The notes beneath the pieces are model-generated. The model had not been told where the DNA came from, did no database searches, and saw only the letters and a program-made list of their open reading frames with translations. This document shows positions 7,610 through 15,491 of a stretch of DNA of 64,000 nt, piece after piece (the stretch's first letter is position 1; the number at the start of each line of letters is the position of its first letter). The DNA comes from Neobacillus cucumis (GTDB lineage Bacteria; Bacillota; Bacilli; Bacillales_B; DSM-18226): the NCBI RefSeq assembly GCF_023715505.1, contig NZ_JAMBOH010000024.1, forward strand, positions 1 through 64,000, written 5' to 3'. The translations under genes were made by a program, and so were the position numbers.

Positions 7610-7795
7610 TTAATCCCCTATTATTTTGATTTTATTGGTTAACAATTTCATGTTAGCTGAAGTGTATTGCTTACGGAAATCCATGCTGCGTTTACTGGTA
7701 TGTAACTGGGAAGTTGACTTCCTATTTGAAAACTTATAATAATCTGCGTACTGTTTTTCTATTCTCCTGAATGAATCCAACCGAACAACGTCCAT
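7610..7795 (-). CDS. Small basic hypothetical protein
   Basis: ATG 7795 is preceded by AAGGGAG with 6-nt spacing; an upstream TTG has no ribosome site. The 61-residue product ('MDVVRLDSFRRIEKQYADYY') is rich in Lys, Arg and Ser with no membrane segment. It is the second gene of a two-gene unit behind the protein at 7846-8091 and so is governed by the divergent operator region at 8141-8199. Function unknown. Confidence 0.5.
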   Translation of the reverse strand: MDVVRLDSFRRIEKQYADYYKFSNRKSTSQLHTSKRSMDFRKQYTSANMKLLTNKIKIIGD

Positions 7796-7845
7796 GATAA
7801 TCTCCCTTGTTTCCCCCAAAAGGGGGGGAAATAAAATGACTCCCC

Positions 7846-8091
7846 TTAGTCCTTTTCAATAACTTCAAATTTATCAGTATTCCAGTCGTGAATAGTTGGT
7901 ATTACTACTTCCCCTTTGTGATTGATTAAAGTCATCATGATCTGACGAATAGCATGCGGATGTAATTGTAGACTCGCTAAAACTTCAGCTTCTTCATAGC
8001 TCCCTGCTTCAATACTGATTGATACTGGAACCTGAATAGTAGTGAAAACCTCGAATTGTTGTTTCTTTTGAACAGTTTGTAAATTTGTCAT
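7846..8091 (-). CDS. Hypothetical 81-residue protein, divergent from XRE gene
   Basis: ATG 8091 follows AGGGAGAGG with about 6-nt spacing. The product has a basic start 'MTNLQTVQKKQQFEVFTTIQ', then 'VPVSISIEAGSYEEAEVLAS' and 'IMMTLINHKGEVVIPTI'. The pattern suggests a small alpha/beta fold. It is transcribed away from the XRE gene at 8222 from a promoter with TTGACG and TAGTAT (8149-8177, minus strand). Function unknown; in phages and integrative elements this position often holds a repressor-controlled accessory gene. Confidence 0.6.
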   Translation of the reverse strand: MTNLQTVQKKQQFEVFTTIQVPVSISIEAGSYEEAEVLASLQLHPHAIRQIMMTLINHKGEVVIPTIHDWNTDKFEVIEKD

Positions 8092-8140
8092 TATGTAACC
8101 TCTCCCTTTTTCTTCTAATTCCTTGAAAGTTATTAACTTC

Positions 8141-8199
8141 TTGAGTTAATACTAACACCTTGGGTTATTATCGTCAAGCGTTAATATTAATGTTATAAT
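8141..8199. promoter_or_regulatory. Divergent promoters with paired operators
   Basis: Minus promoter: -35 TTGACG (8172-8177) and -10 TAGTAT (8149-8154), 17-nt spacer. Plus promoter: -10 TATAAT (8194-8199) with extended TG at 8191-8192 and a weak -35 TCGTCA (8171-8176), 17-nt spacer. Two near-identical 12-mers, GTTAATACTAAC (8145-8156) and GTTAATATTAAT (8180-8191), cover the minus -10 and the plus spacer. A related half-repeat TTGRGTTAWTA occurs at 8141 and 8160. The layout fits autoregulation by the XRE protein at 8222. Confidence 0.65.
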
Positions 8200-8221
8200 A
8201 AAAAAATTGGAGGTAGTTGAA

Positions 8222-8449
8222 ATGATTAAATTCAAACTCAATGAAGTATTAGAACGAAAGGGAAAAACAATGTATTGGTTATCTAAAACTACGGGTATAC
8301 GACCAAATACAATTAGTCAGTGGGCGAATAATGAAACTCTGAAGATGGAGGATCAAGTTAAATCAATTACAATAGACAATCTTGATAAGATTTGTACTGC
8401 GCTTGAATGTGAGATTGAGGATTTATTTCAGCACATTAAAAATAAGTAA
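8222..8449 (+). CDS. XRE-family regulator (YozG-like)
   Basis: A 75-residue single-domain Cro/CI-type protein. ATG 8222 is chosen because GGAGGT lies 7 nt upstream. 'MYWLSKTTGIRPNTISQWAN' is the helix-turn-helix and 'IDNLDKICTALECEIEDLFQ' the closing helices, as in YozG/YvaO-type regulators. It faces a two-gene unit across paired operators, so it most likely represses both directions. A strong terminator follows. Confidence 0.8.
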   Translation: MIKFKLNEVLERKGKTMYWLSKTTGIRPNTISQWANNETLKMEDQVKSITIDNLDKICTALECEIEDLFQHIKNK

Positions 8450-8454
8450 CACAA

Positions 8455-8490
8455 AAAGAGCCAACTATAATAGTGGCTCTTTATTTTTAT
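8455..8490 (+). terminator. Terminator after XRE gene
   Basis: AAAGAGCCA (8455-8463) pairs with TGGCTCTTT (8474-8482), followed by ATTTTTATTTT. The 220 bases from here to 8712 hold no gene. Confidence 0.8.
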
Positions 8491-8675
8491 TTTAAGTACT
8501 CTATTCATTGATTTCAGTCGTTTAATTCCATTTCAGGTATAAATACCATATTTATTCTAAAGTGCTCTAATAGACGTAAATGAAGCCTGAGAAGGTCTAT
8601 TGAAAACAAAAAGACGATACTGATAATAGCACCGTCAATAATAGGATATACAAACAGATAAGAGCTTTATTTTCT

Positions 8676-8713
8676 GTTCACAATTGCTCACAAAAAGCTC
8701 ACGGATTGCTCAC
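8676..8713 (-). repeat. Helically phased GTGAGC direct repeats at the element border
   Basis: On the minus strand GTGAGC occurs at 8708-8713, 8697-8702 and 8686-8691, with GTGAAC at 8676-8681: spacings of 11, 11 and 10 nt. The first copy overlaps the fixX stop codon. They lie where accessory DNA meets the conserved fix operon, so they could be integrase arm sites or part of an attachment region. This is inference from position and spacing. Confidence 0.5.
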
Positions 8714-8997
8714 TATGCTAACCGAAAAACAATTCCATGTCCGCCTTTAGGATACTCCCATTTAATATTCTGATATGGACAGCCGATCCTACAGCTTCCG
8801 CACTCATGACAGCCTTCATAACCTACTTGCATCCTTGTTCCTTCCCACTTATACACTTCAGCAGGGCAAAATATTGTACAAATTTTATCGGGACATTTTG
8901 TCATACAGATGTCGTGATCGAGCACCGTCAAATGGGACTTGGTATCACACTTAAACCTTAACAGGTACTGTTTTTCCTCGATATTCTTCGTTGACAT
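8713..8997 (-). CDS. fixX: FixX, ferredoxin-like protein
   Basis: A 94-residue ferredoxin-like protein. Cysteines fall in the family order: C17, C31, C35, C40, C44, then 'CHECGSCRIGCPY' with C63, C66, C69 and C73. FixX accepts or passes electrons between FixC and the quinone pool or ferredoxin. It starts at ATG 8997, overlapping the fixC stop (TAATG), and is the last gene of the operon. Its stop codon overlaps the phased repeats that begin the accessory region. Confidence 0.9.
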   Translation of the reverse strand: MSTKNIEEKQYLLRFKCDTKSHLTVLDHDICMTKCPDKICTIFCPAEVYKWEGTRMQVGYEGCHECGSCRIGCPYQNIKWEYPKGGHGIVFRLA

Positions 8998-10292
8998 TAT
9001 TTCACCGCCTTCCAGGCACGATAAATATCCTGAATTACTCGTATAGTTCCCTTTTCCGCTGTAACACTCTTCATGATTTGTTTTTGTTTTTCCCGTTTTG
9101 GTGTTCCATCGACTGTAAAGAATTTGCTCATTGCCTTGTTCATCATCGGAACATAATCATTGAAATATTGTGGGTATTTTTCAAAAGTATGTGCTGCATC
9201 TTTATACTTTTCTAAATCTTTGATAATAAAACTATCATAAAGCTTTTCACGATAAAGATTTAAGCTGGACTCAGAAAAATCACCTCTCGTCTTAGCTTCA
9301 ATAACCGTTTCAGCCGCTAATAGACCTGAATGCATGGCCATATTGGAACCCTCACGATGGATGGCATTGACTAACTGAGCGGCATCTCCAACAACAATGA
9401 CTCCATTACCCGCAACTTTCGGAACAGAACGGTAGCCGCCTTCAGGAATGAGATGGGCTAAATATTCTGCAGATTCCCCGCCCGCAATCAACGGTTTTAC
9501 CATCGGATGATTTTTCAAATAATCCAATAAATCGTATGGCTTTAATTTCGCTTTAATCATACTAGATAGGGTTGTTCCAACCCCAATATTTAAACTGTCC
9601 TTATTCGTATATAGAAAAGCCGTTCCAAGGTTGCCTTTTGTGGAATCTCCAAAAATCTCAATCGTACAGCCTTGGTTATCCTCTAAATTAAAGCGGTCAT
9701 TAATTTTTTCTTTTGGAAGATTAATAACCTCCATAACCGTTAAGGCAACTTCATCTGGGCGAAATTCTTTATGGAACCCTAATTGTTTCGATAGAAGAGA
9801 GTTTACGCCGTCAGCTAGGACCACAACATCTGCATATACTTCACCATCAGGGCGGTCTGTACGGACACCGACAACCTTGCCATTTTCAACAATACATTCT
9901 GTTACTACGGTTTCGTTGATAAGAAGAGCTCCTGCTTCAACAGCCTTCCCGGCAAACCATTGGTCAAACTGCGCACGCAGCACGGTGAAATTATTATATG
10001 GTTCCACGGCCCATTCAAGACCTTTGTAACCAAAAGACACAACAGATTCCTTATCCATCATCCAAAAACGCTGCTCTATGACGGGCCTCTCAAGGGGAGC
10101 TTCCTTCCAAAACTCAGGAATTAATTCTTCCATCTGCTTACGGTACAAGACACCGCCCATTACATTTTTTGATCCTGGATATTCACCTCTTTCTAACAAT
10201 AAAACATTCAGCCCACTTTGTGCACAAGTGAGGGCACATGCTGTACCTGAAGGTCCTGCTCCAACCACAATCACATCAAATTTCTCAGGCAT
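8997..10292 (-). CDS. fixC: FixC, FAD-dependent ETF:quinone oxidoreductase-type protein
   Basis: About 431 residues. The dinucleotide-binding motif 'VIVVGAGPSGTACALTCAQSG' opens the protein, and 'GNGVIVVGDAAQLVNAIHREG' is the second FAD motif near residue 305. ATG 10292 is preferred, with GGGCGGTGA just upstream; it overlaps the fixB stop by 8 nt. FixC takes electrons from the FixAB flavoprotein and passes them to quinone, with FixX. In electron-bifurcating FixABCX, NADH oxidation drives both quinone and low-potential ferredoxin or flavodoxin reduction. Confidence 0.9.
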   Translation of the reverse strand: MPEKFDVIVVGAGPSGTACALTCAQSGLNVLLLERGEYPGSKNVMGGVLYRKQMEELIPEFWKEAPLERPVIEQRFWMMDKESVVSFGYKGLEWAVEPYNNFTVLRAQFDQWFAGKAVEAGALLINETVVTECIVENGKVVGVRTDRPDGEVYADVVVLADGVNSLLSKQLGFHKEFRPDEVALTVMEVINLPKEKINDRFNLEDNQGCTIEIFGDSTKGNLGTAFLYTNKDSLNIGVGTTLSSMIKAKLKPYDLLDYLKNHPMVKPLIAGGESAEYLAHLIPEGGYRSVPKVAGNGVIVVGDAAQLVNAIHREGSNMAMHSGLLAAETVIEAKTRGDFSESSLNLYREKLYDSFIIKDLEKYKDAAHTFEKYPQYFNDYVPMMNKAMSKFFTVDGTPKREKQKQIMKSVTAEKGTIRVIQDIYRAWKAVK

Positions 10293-11316
10293 AACTAATT
10301 TCACCGCCCTTTTCCGTCTGAACCTGCTTAAATTGATCGATTAGTTTAGGTACAATTTCCAACGCGTCACCTACAATCCCGTACGTTGCAACATCGAAAA
10401 TAGGCGCATTTGGATCTTTGTTGATAGCGATAATAAACTCTGAATTTTTCATCCCAACTATATGCTGGATCGCACCCGATATTCCAATAGCAAAATAAAT
10501 TTTCGGTGTTACTGTTTCTCCTGTTTGCCCAACCTGCTGTTCATGTGGCAGCCAGCCTGCTTCAACTACATCGCGCGTACCGCCTACACTTGCACCAATC
10601 GTTTCGGCCAACTCATGAATAAGCTGAAAGTTTTGAAAGTCTCCCATTCCCTTGCCGCCGCAAACAATCACATGTGCTTCCGCTAAGCTAGCCTTTTTTG
10701 TTACATCATTCACAATTTGCAGCACTTTTGTCCGCATATCTTCTTCTATTAAATCAATCTTCTCTTCAATTATCCTACCAAGTCTGCCTGTATCCAGATC
10801 TAATGCCTTCATAACCTTTGGACGAACAGTTGCCATTTGCGGCCTATGCTTCTTACATAAAATGGTTGCCATAATATTACCGCCAAACGCAGGCCTGCTG
10901 GCTTCTAGTAATCGATTCGATACATCTACGTCCAACATGGTTGTATCAGCAGTTAATCCTGTCGATAAATCCGTTGCAACAGCACTTGCTAAATCCTTCC
11001 CATTTGGTGTAGCTCCATATAGAATAATTTCAGGTTTATATTTTCTTGCCAATAACATAACACCCTGCATATATGATTCTGTCCTGTAATCCTTTAAAAT
11101 TGGCTGATCAATAACATAAACTTCATCAGCACCGTAGGAAATTACTTGGCTGGCCAATGGTTTAACCTCATGTCCCAGTAAAAATCCTGCTAATGGAACT
11201 TGTAATTTGTCAGCTAATTTTCTACCTGCACCAAGCAGTTCTAGTGAAACTCCTTCAATCTTACAATCGTTTTGTTCGATAAATACCCAGACTCCCCGAT
11301 AATCGTCCAGATTCAT
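10285..11316 (-). CDS. fixB: FixB, electron transfer flavoprotein alpha subunit
   Basis: About 343 residues. ATG 11316 is selected because GGGAGG lies 7 nt before it. The C-terminal FAD domain is clear: 'VGQTGETVTPKIYFAIGISG', then 'AIQHIVGMKNSEFIIAINKD' and 'APIFDVATYGIVGDALEIVP', the ETF-alpha signature. The N-terminal part forms the dimer with FixA. It is separated from fixA by 35 nt and overlaps fixC by 8 nt, so the proteins are made from one message. Confidence 0.92.
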   Translation of the reverse strand: MNLDDYRGVWVFIEQNDCKIEGVSLELLGAGRKLADKLQVPLAGFLLGHEVKPLASQVISYGADEVYVIDQPILKDYRTESYMQGVMLLARKYKPEIILYGATPNGKDLASAVATDLSTGLTADTTMLDVDVSNRLLEASRPAFGGNIMATILCKKHRPQMATVRPKVMKALDLDTGRLGRIIEEKIDLIEEDMRTKVLQIVNDVTKKASLAEAHVIVCGGKGMGDFQNFQLIHELAETIGASVGGTRDVVEAGWLPHEQQVGQTGETVTPKIYFAIGISGAIQHIVGMKNSEFIIAINKDPNAPIFDVATYGIVGDALEIVPKLIDQFKQVQTEKGGEISYA

Positions 11317-11351
11317 ATAAACGCCTCCCAAAAGCAGAAAAATAACTGTTA

Positions 11352-12176
11352 TTATTTAGATGACTGAATCGTAAATAGGTCCTCTTTCTTCAATAAGACT
11401 TCCATGAGCTGTTTTACTTGCTCATCAGCAGAACCATCTAGTTTTTTCCCGCCTTCAGGACGTGGTGGGGTGAACATCTTCCCTACGATAGTTGGTGATC
11501 CTTTTAATCCAAGCTGAGTCCGGTCCACATTTTCAAGATCGCTGACTGCCCAGATAATTGGTTCGTATTTTGCTGCTTTAATCATGTTAGGCATTGGTGA
11601 ATATTCAATCTGGTTAATTTCCTTTTCAATTGTTAAAAGGCAAGGAATTTCAGATTGAATTAATTCATAGCCATGTGTTAATTTCCGTTTGATTAGAACT
11701 GTTTTTTCCTCTTGATTGACCTCCATTATTTCAATTACATTTGTCACAGGCGGGATATCCATTCTTCTTGCAATTCCCGGTCCAACCTGCCCAGTATCCC
11801 CATCAATGGCATGCTTTCCACAAATAACCATATCAACAGGGTATTCCTTATCAATTCGTTCTAATGCCTTTGATAAAGCGTAACTGGTGGCTAAGGTATC
11901 TGCACCTGCAAAGGCGCGGTCGGTAATTAAATAACCTCTATCTGCCCCTATTTCTATGCTTTTTTTAATAATAGCCGTTGCTTGGGGCGGCCCCATTGAC
12001 AGTACCGAAATGGCAGCTCCCGTTTTTTCCTTAATTTTGACAGCCTCTTGAACGGCATGGGCATCATAAGGATTCAAAATGGCTGGTGCACTTCGGCGGT
12101 CGAGTGTGTTTGTTTTTGGGTTAATTTTAATAATTTTTGTATCAGGTACTTGTTTGATACAAACGACAATGTGCAT
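11352..12176 (-). CDS. fixA: FixA, electron transfer flavoprotein beta subunit
   Basis: A 274-residue ETF-beta protein starting 'MHIVVCIKQVPDTKIIKINP'. It keeps 'NPYDAHAVQEAVKIKEKTG', 'SMGPPQA' and 'CGKHAIDGDTGQVGPGIARR', which bind the AMP or second FAD. The ribosome site GGAGGG is 9 nt upstream of ATG. It is the first gene of fixABCX and is preceded by a perfect cre box. The four genes together form a membrane-associated electron-transfer complex; no nif or carnitine genes are adjacent, so its partner pathway is not given by context apart from the nearby 2-oxoacid:ferredoxin oxidoreductase. Confidence 0.92.
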   Translation of the reverse strand: MHIVVCIKQVPDTKIIKINPKTNTLDRRSAPAILNPYDAHAVQEAVKIKEKTGAAISVLSMGPPQATAIIKKSIEIGADRGYLITDRAFAGADTLATSYALSKALERIDKEYPVDMVICGKHAIDGDTGQVGPGIARRMDIPPVTNVIEIMEVNQEEKTVLIKRKLTHGYELIQSEIPCLLTIEKEINQIEYSPMPNMIKAAKYEPIIWAVSDLENVDRTQLGLKGSPTIVGKMFTPPRPEGGKKLDGSADEQVKQLMEVLLKKEDLFTIQSSK

Positions 12177-12211
12177 TTAGGACTTTCCCTCCTCCATATA
12201 AACTGAGATCA

Positions 12212-12226
12212 TTGAAAGCGTTTGCT
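12212..12226 (-). promoter_or_regulatory. CcpA cre box upstream of fixABCX
   Basis: TTGAAAGCGTTTGCT matches the cre consensus WTGNAANCGNWNNCW at every position. It lies 36 nt before the fixA start and just downstream of a possible minus-strand -10 TATAAC (12234-12239), a position that favours repression by CcpA when sugars are plentiful. Confidence 0.7.
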
Positions 12227-12239
12227 TCCTTTGGTTATA

Positions 12240-12707
12240 GAAAATGCTGTTATTAACGATATATGTATCGCAACACAAGCATAGTACCAAACATACAAGT
12301 TTTTCTTTTTTCCTTTAGTTAAAAATAAATAATGATGGGAAAACGCTGCGGATTCTAGGAAGTATTTTCGGAATAACGAAAATAATGGATGATATACTGG
12401 ATGTAAAAGATTTGGTTTAGTCTAGATGTGAATTTTTCAATAAAATGCTACTAATATAACTATATGAAATATTATGATATAAACAATGATAAAAATCACA
12501 GCTTCTCACTATTATTATTAATAATGTACTTTAATAGAATTAATTTATTCAGGGAAATGAAATGGATGTTTGTTAAGGACGATTGGATATGAATTGGGGT
12601 TGGTACGTTTTGAGAAGGGAGAAAAATCATATTTGATTATAGTAAGACATGGAAGGCCTTCTTGTTTGATAAGTATATGTTAATAGATATTGAAGACCTT
12701 CAATTTA
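12240..12707. other. Intergenic region with no recognisable gene
   Basis: AT-rich sequence upstream of fixABCX. A short plus-strand frame near 12331-12420 reads 'GKTLRILGSIFGITKIMDDI' and ends in TAG, but it lacks a start and a ribosome site; it could be a relic. Possible fixA promoter elements (TTGTGT with TAATAA on the minus strand) lie near 12250-12285. Nothing else stands out. Confidence 0.4.
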
Positions 12708-12950
12708 TTAAACCAAAACCTTTGGCCAGACCATCATCATATGTTTAAAGGCAAATTTTACTTCTTCAGTTGATTTAGATGTTTGTCCAATCACTCTTTG
12801 GTAATGATTGATTAGTTCATCTAGCTCCTGGCTGTATTTAATTGTTTGTTCACTTATAAAGCCTAGCTTATTTGCACTATTAATCATTAATTCTCTTTTA
12901 GCCTTTATCTTTTCAATCATTTCAGATTGATAATTACTATCCTTGTACAT
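12708..12950 (-). CDS. Spo0E-like aspartyl-phosphate phosphatase
   Basis: An 80-residue protein with 'IEKIKAKRELMINSANKLGF' then 'SEQTIKYSQELDELINHYQR', the helical hairpin of the Spo0E family. The SQELD signature (S40, D44) is complete. The family removes phosphate from Spo0A. A C-terminal tail of about 28 residues follows the domain. Longer than the accessory-region copy at 5394 and with the canonical motif, it is likely the functional one. It stands alone, between the fix operon and the nitrilase gene. Confidence 0.85.
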   Translation of the reverse strand: MYKDSNYQSEMIEKIKAKRELMINSANKLGFISEQTIKYSQELDELINHYQRVIGQTSKSTEEVKFAFKHMMMVWPKVLV

Positions 12951-13235
12951 TTTTATCCTCCTACCTTACACGCTTACTATAAACCACTCAAAAAAGTAGA
13001 CTACTTGAAGAATTATGACAAGAAATTCATTAAAAGTAAATACAATCGCAAAAGTAGACAAAACATTCTATTTCTTTCGTAATTCGACAATTTTTTCATT
13101 CATTTTCTCTTACAAACGACAAAACTCCATTAATCCTCTGTTATGAATTACCAAAAAATCTCCAAATGAGCAAAGGGAATTTGATGACGTTTTTTGCATT
13201 AAAGAATAAAAATTGAATTTTTTTAAAATATGTTC

Positions 13236-13325
13236 AGTTCGATAGAACTAGTTCAATCTACCGAATGAATAATTTTACTAATTCCTCTAAATTTGTATTG
13301 AATTTCTAGTGATAAATGTTATAAC
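13236..13325 (+). promoter_or_regulatory. Promoter and palindrome upstream of the nitrilase gene
   Basis: TTGAAT (13298-13303) and TATAAC (13320-13325) are 16 nt apart, with an extended TG at 13317-13318, a good SigA promoter about 50 nt before the nitrilase start. Upstream is the palindrome AGTTC-GATA-GAACT (13236-13249) followed directly by a third AGTTC. It may be an activator or repressor site. The rest of 12951-13377 is plain AT-rich sequence. Confidence 0.6.
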
Positions 13326-13377
13326 TTTTATATTGACTTGTAATGAAAAATACAGAAGATGATTGAGGTGAAGGTTT

Positions 13378-14163
13378 TTGAAAATAAAAGTTTCCTGTCT
13401 CCAAATGGATATCGCTTTCGGTGAGCCAGAGAGTAATTATAAAACTGCTGCAAAACTCATCGAAAAAGCCATGGAGGAACTTCCTGATATTATTGTCCTG
13501 CCTGAGCTTTGGACGACAGGGTATGACCTAACCAGATTAGATAAAATAGCTGATCAAAAAGCCCAGCAAACTATTATCTTTCTCCAATCAGCGGCAAAAA
13601 AATACCAAGTCCATTTTGTTGGAGGATCAGTTGCAAATAGAGGAGAAAATGGAGTAAAGAATACCCTTCTTATTATAAATAAAGAGGGCAATGTTACACA
13701 CCAATATGATAAACTCCATCTCTTTAAATTGATGGATGAACATCTCTACTTAGAAGCCGGAGCTGGAAAAGGCTTATTCTCTTTGGAAGATCAATTATTT
13801 GCAGGTGTAATTTGCTATGACATTCGGTTCCCTGAATGGATTCGGGCTCATACATCAGAAGGAGCAGCAGCTTTATTTGTAGTAGCGGAATGGCCAGCTG
13901 CCCGCTTAGGGCATTGGCGGGCTCTCTTAATCGCCAGAGCGATTGAAAATCAATGTTATGTGATTGCTTGTAACAGGTCTGGCAGTGACCCTAATAATCA
14001 TTTTGCCGGACATTCACTCATTATTGATCCGTGGGGAGAAGTATTGGCTGAAGCAGGAGAGCAGCAAGAGATTCTCACTGCTGAGATTAATTTAGATTTA
14101 GTCAAAGAAATACGCAAGCAAATTCCCATTTTTGAGGATCGAAAACCAGCCTCGTATAACTAA
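13378..14163 (+). CDS. Carbon-nitrogen hydrolase (omega-amidase/MtnU-like)
   Basis: A 261-residue nitrilase-fold enzyme. The catalytic triad is visible: E43 in 'LPELWTTGYD', K112 in 'YDKLHLF', C146 in 'GVICYDIRFPEW'. Size and sequence fit the omega-amidase branch, which hydrolyses 2-oxoglutaramate or related keto-amides; Bacillus MtnU acts so in methionine salvage. It starts at TTG 13378, with GAGGTG about 8 nt upstream. No other methionine-salvage gene is near, so the substrate is open. It converges on the histidine kinase gene with a shared terminator. Confidence 0.85.
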   Translation: MKIKVSCLQMDIAFGEPESNYKTAAKLIEKAMEELPDIIVLPELWTTGYDLTRLDKIADQKAQQTIIFLQSAAKKYQVHFVGGSVANRGENGVKNTLLIINKEGNVTHQYDKLHLFKLMDEHLYLEAGAGKGLFSLEDQLFAGVICYDIRFPEWIRAHTSEGAAALFVVAEWPAARLGHWRALLIARAIENQCYVIACNRSGSDPNNHFAGHSLIIDPWGEVLAEAGEQQEILTAEINLDLVKEIRKQIPIFEDRKPASYN

Positions 14164-14179
14164 ATTATTCAAATATTTA

Positions 14180-14214
14180 AAAGCAATCCAAATTGGTTAT
14201 GGATTGCTTTTTTT
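14180..14214. terminator. Terminator between nitrilase and kinase genes
   Basis: AAGCAATCC (14181-14189) pairs with GGATTGCTT (14201-14209) and is followed by a run of T on the plus strand. The A run preceding it allows use in the reverse direction as well. Confidence 0.8.
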
Positions 14215-15313
14215 ATAGGGTTTCCTTTTTTTCATTTAGGTCAAGGGGCAGCCGGATAAAAAATGTGGTTCCTCTTCCTTCTTCACTTTCTATGGTGATG
14301 CTGCCTTGATGATCATTGACAATTCGATAGCTAACCATTAATCCAAGACCAGTTCCTCCGGCCTTTGTCGTAAAAAATGGATCACCTAGTTTTTTTATCT
14401 TCTCGCTTGAAATTCCGGCCCCCTCATCTTGGATACTGACTTGAACTCGTTTGCCTTCCAGCATCTTCGTAGTAATGGTTATATTTCCACCCAAAGGCAT
14501 CACTTCAATTGCATTTTTTATTATATTAATAAAAACCTTTTTTAATTGGTTAGGCTCACAAAATACAAGTGGTAGTTTGCTATCTATGTCTGTTACAAAT
14601 TGAACATTATGTAAAACTGCCTGAGCCGATAGTAAATCGACAGTTTCCTTCATTATCTTGTTTAAATCGTTTTCTTGAAATCTAGTAGCATGCGGCTTTG
14701 CAAGGATTAAAAACTCATTAATTATCGAATCAATCCGTGTCAATTCTGAAGTTATCACTTGATAATACATCGGATGTTCTTTAGTAATAATTTCCTCAAG
14801 TAACTGAATAAACCCCTTTAGAGCTGTCATAGGATTACGTATTTCATGAGCAATTCCCGCAGCAAGTTCACCAATTACATTCAGTGTGGCTGATTTACGG
14901 AGTTGTTCCTCAATTTCTATCTTTTCAGATATATCTTTAAAAATGGTAAAATTTATCCCACCTAAGATATCCAGTTGTGAAGAACAATCAAAATATCTAC
15001 TATTTCCTTCCTCATCTTTAAAAATCACTGTGGAGCAGGTTTGTCCTTTTTCCAGCACTTGGTCAATATGTTTCAAAATCTCTTGCTTTCTCTTTTCCAA
15101 AATGGTGTGCGGCTCATAGACGCGATGACCTATTAAACGCTCCTTAGGAATACCTATCATTTTTTCCCCGGCACGATTCACATCAATAATCCGGTGATCA
15201 TTATCCCAAAGGAGGAGACCATCCATAGAACATTCAAAGATACGTCGATATTTTTGTTCGCTGTCTTCACTATTACCTAGATGTAAAGTATCTTTTAGTT
15301 CCTTTTTCTCCAC
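14213..15313 (-). CDS. Soluble PAS-domain sensor histidine kinase (sporulation-kinase-like)
   Basis: About 366 residues from GTG 15313, with GGGGTG 7 nt upstream; a longer frame exists but would run through the terminator of the preceding operon. Order: PAS domain (about residues 20-135, 'YRRIFECSMDGLLLWDNDHR'), HisKA with phospho-acceptor His156 ('AAGIAHEIRNPMTALKGFIQ'), then HATPase_c with N box 'NIIKNAIEV', G1 'DEGAGI', F box 'FFTTKAGGTGLGL'. No membrane helix. The H-box wording is like Bacillus KinA/KinE, which phosphorylate Spo0F. No response regulator is adjacent, which also fits an orphan phosphorelay kinase. Confidence 0.85.
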   Translation of the reverse strand: MEKKELKDTLHLGNSEDSEQKYRRIFECSMDGLLLWDNDHRIIDVNRAGEKMIGIPKERLIGHRVYEPHTILEKRKQEILKHIDQVLEKGQTCSTVIFKDEEGNSRYFDCSSQLDILGGINFTIFKDISEKIEIEEQLRKSATLNVIGELAAGIAHEIRNPMTALKGFIQLLEEIITKEHPMYYQVITSELTRIDSIINEFLILAKPHATRFQENDLNKIMKETVDLLSAQAVLHNVQFVTDIDSKLPLVFCEPNQLKKVFINIIKNAIEVMPLGGNITITTKMLEGKRVQVSIQDEGAGISSEKIKKLGDPFFTTKAGGTGLGLMVSYRIVNDHQGSITIESEEGRGTTFFIRLPLDLNEKKETL

Positions 15314-15431
15314 TTTTTTACACCCCACGAAATCCTTATTCTCTCTATATAATATTAAACCATATATTCTACATATATCGAGAAAAATCCTTTTAAGTCG
15401 ACAACCAAATTTTACTCTTTCAAGATGATTA

Positions 15432-15470
15432 TTTAAGAAAAGAACGCAAAGCACTTGCTGCTTTGCGTTC
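15432..15470 (-). terminator. Terminator of the 2-oxoacid oxidoreductase operon
   Basis: A perfect 12-bp stem: GAACGCAAAGCA (15442-15453) pairs with TGCTTTGCGTTC (15459-15470), five-nt loop, with a T-rich tract after it on the minus strand. Confidence 0.85.
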
Positions 15471-15491
15471 CTTGTTAGATTCGAGATCAAT

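Noticed and set aside
1..8712. Anti-phage defence system in the accessory island
   Set aside because: Apart from a broken DUF5677-like gene I saw no restriction, Abi, toxin-antitoxin or other defence genes that can be supported.
9631..11089. Plus-strand open frames opposite fixC and fixB
   Set aside because: Antisense shadows; no ribosome sites, and the minus-strand genes have clear family motifs.
8713..12176. fixABCX as evidence for a nitrogen-fixation cluster
   Set aside because: No nif gene occurs anywhere in the window; FixABCX-like ETF systems serve other pathways too.
12331..12420. Short frame with a protein-like sequence upstream of fixA
   Set aside because: No start, no ribosome site and no recognised family; kept only as a note in the intergenic entry.
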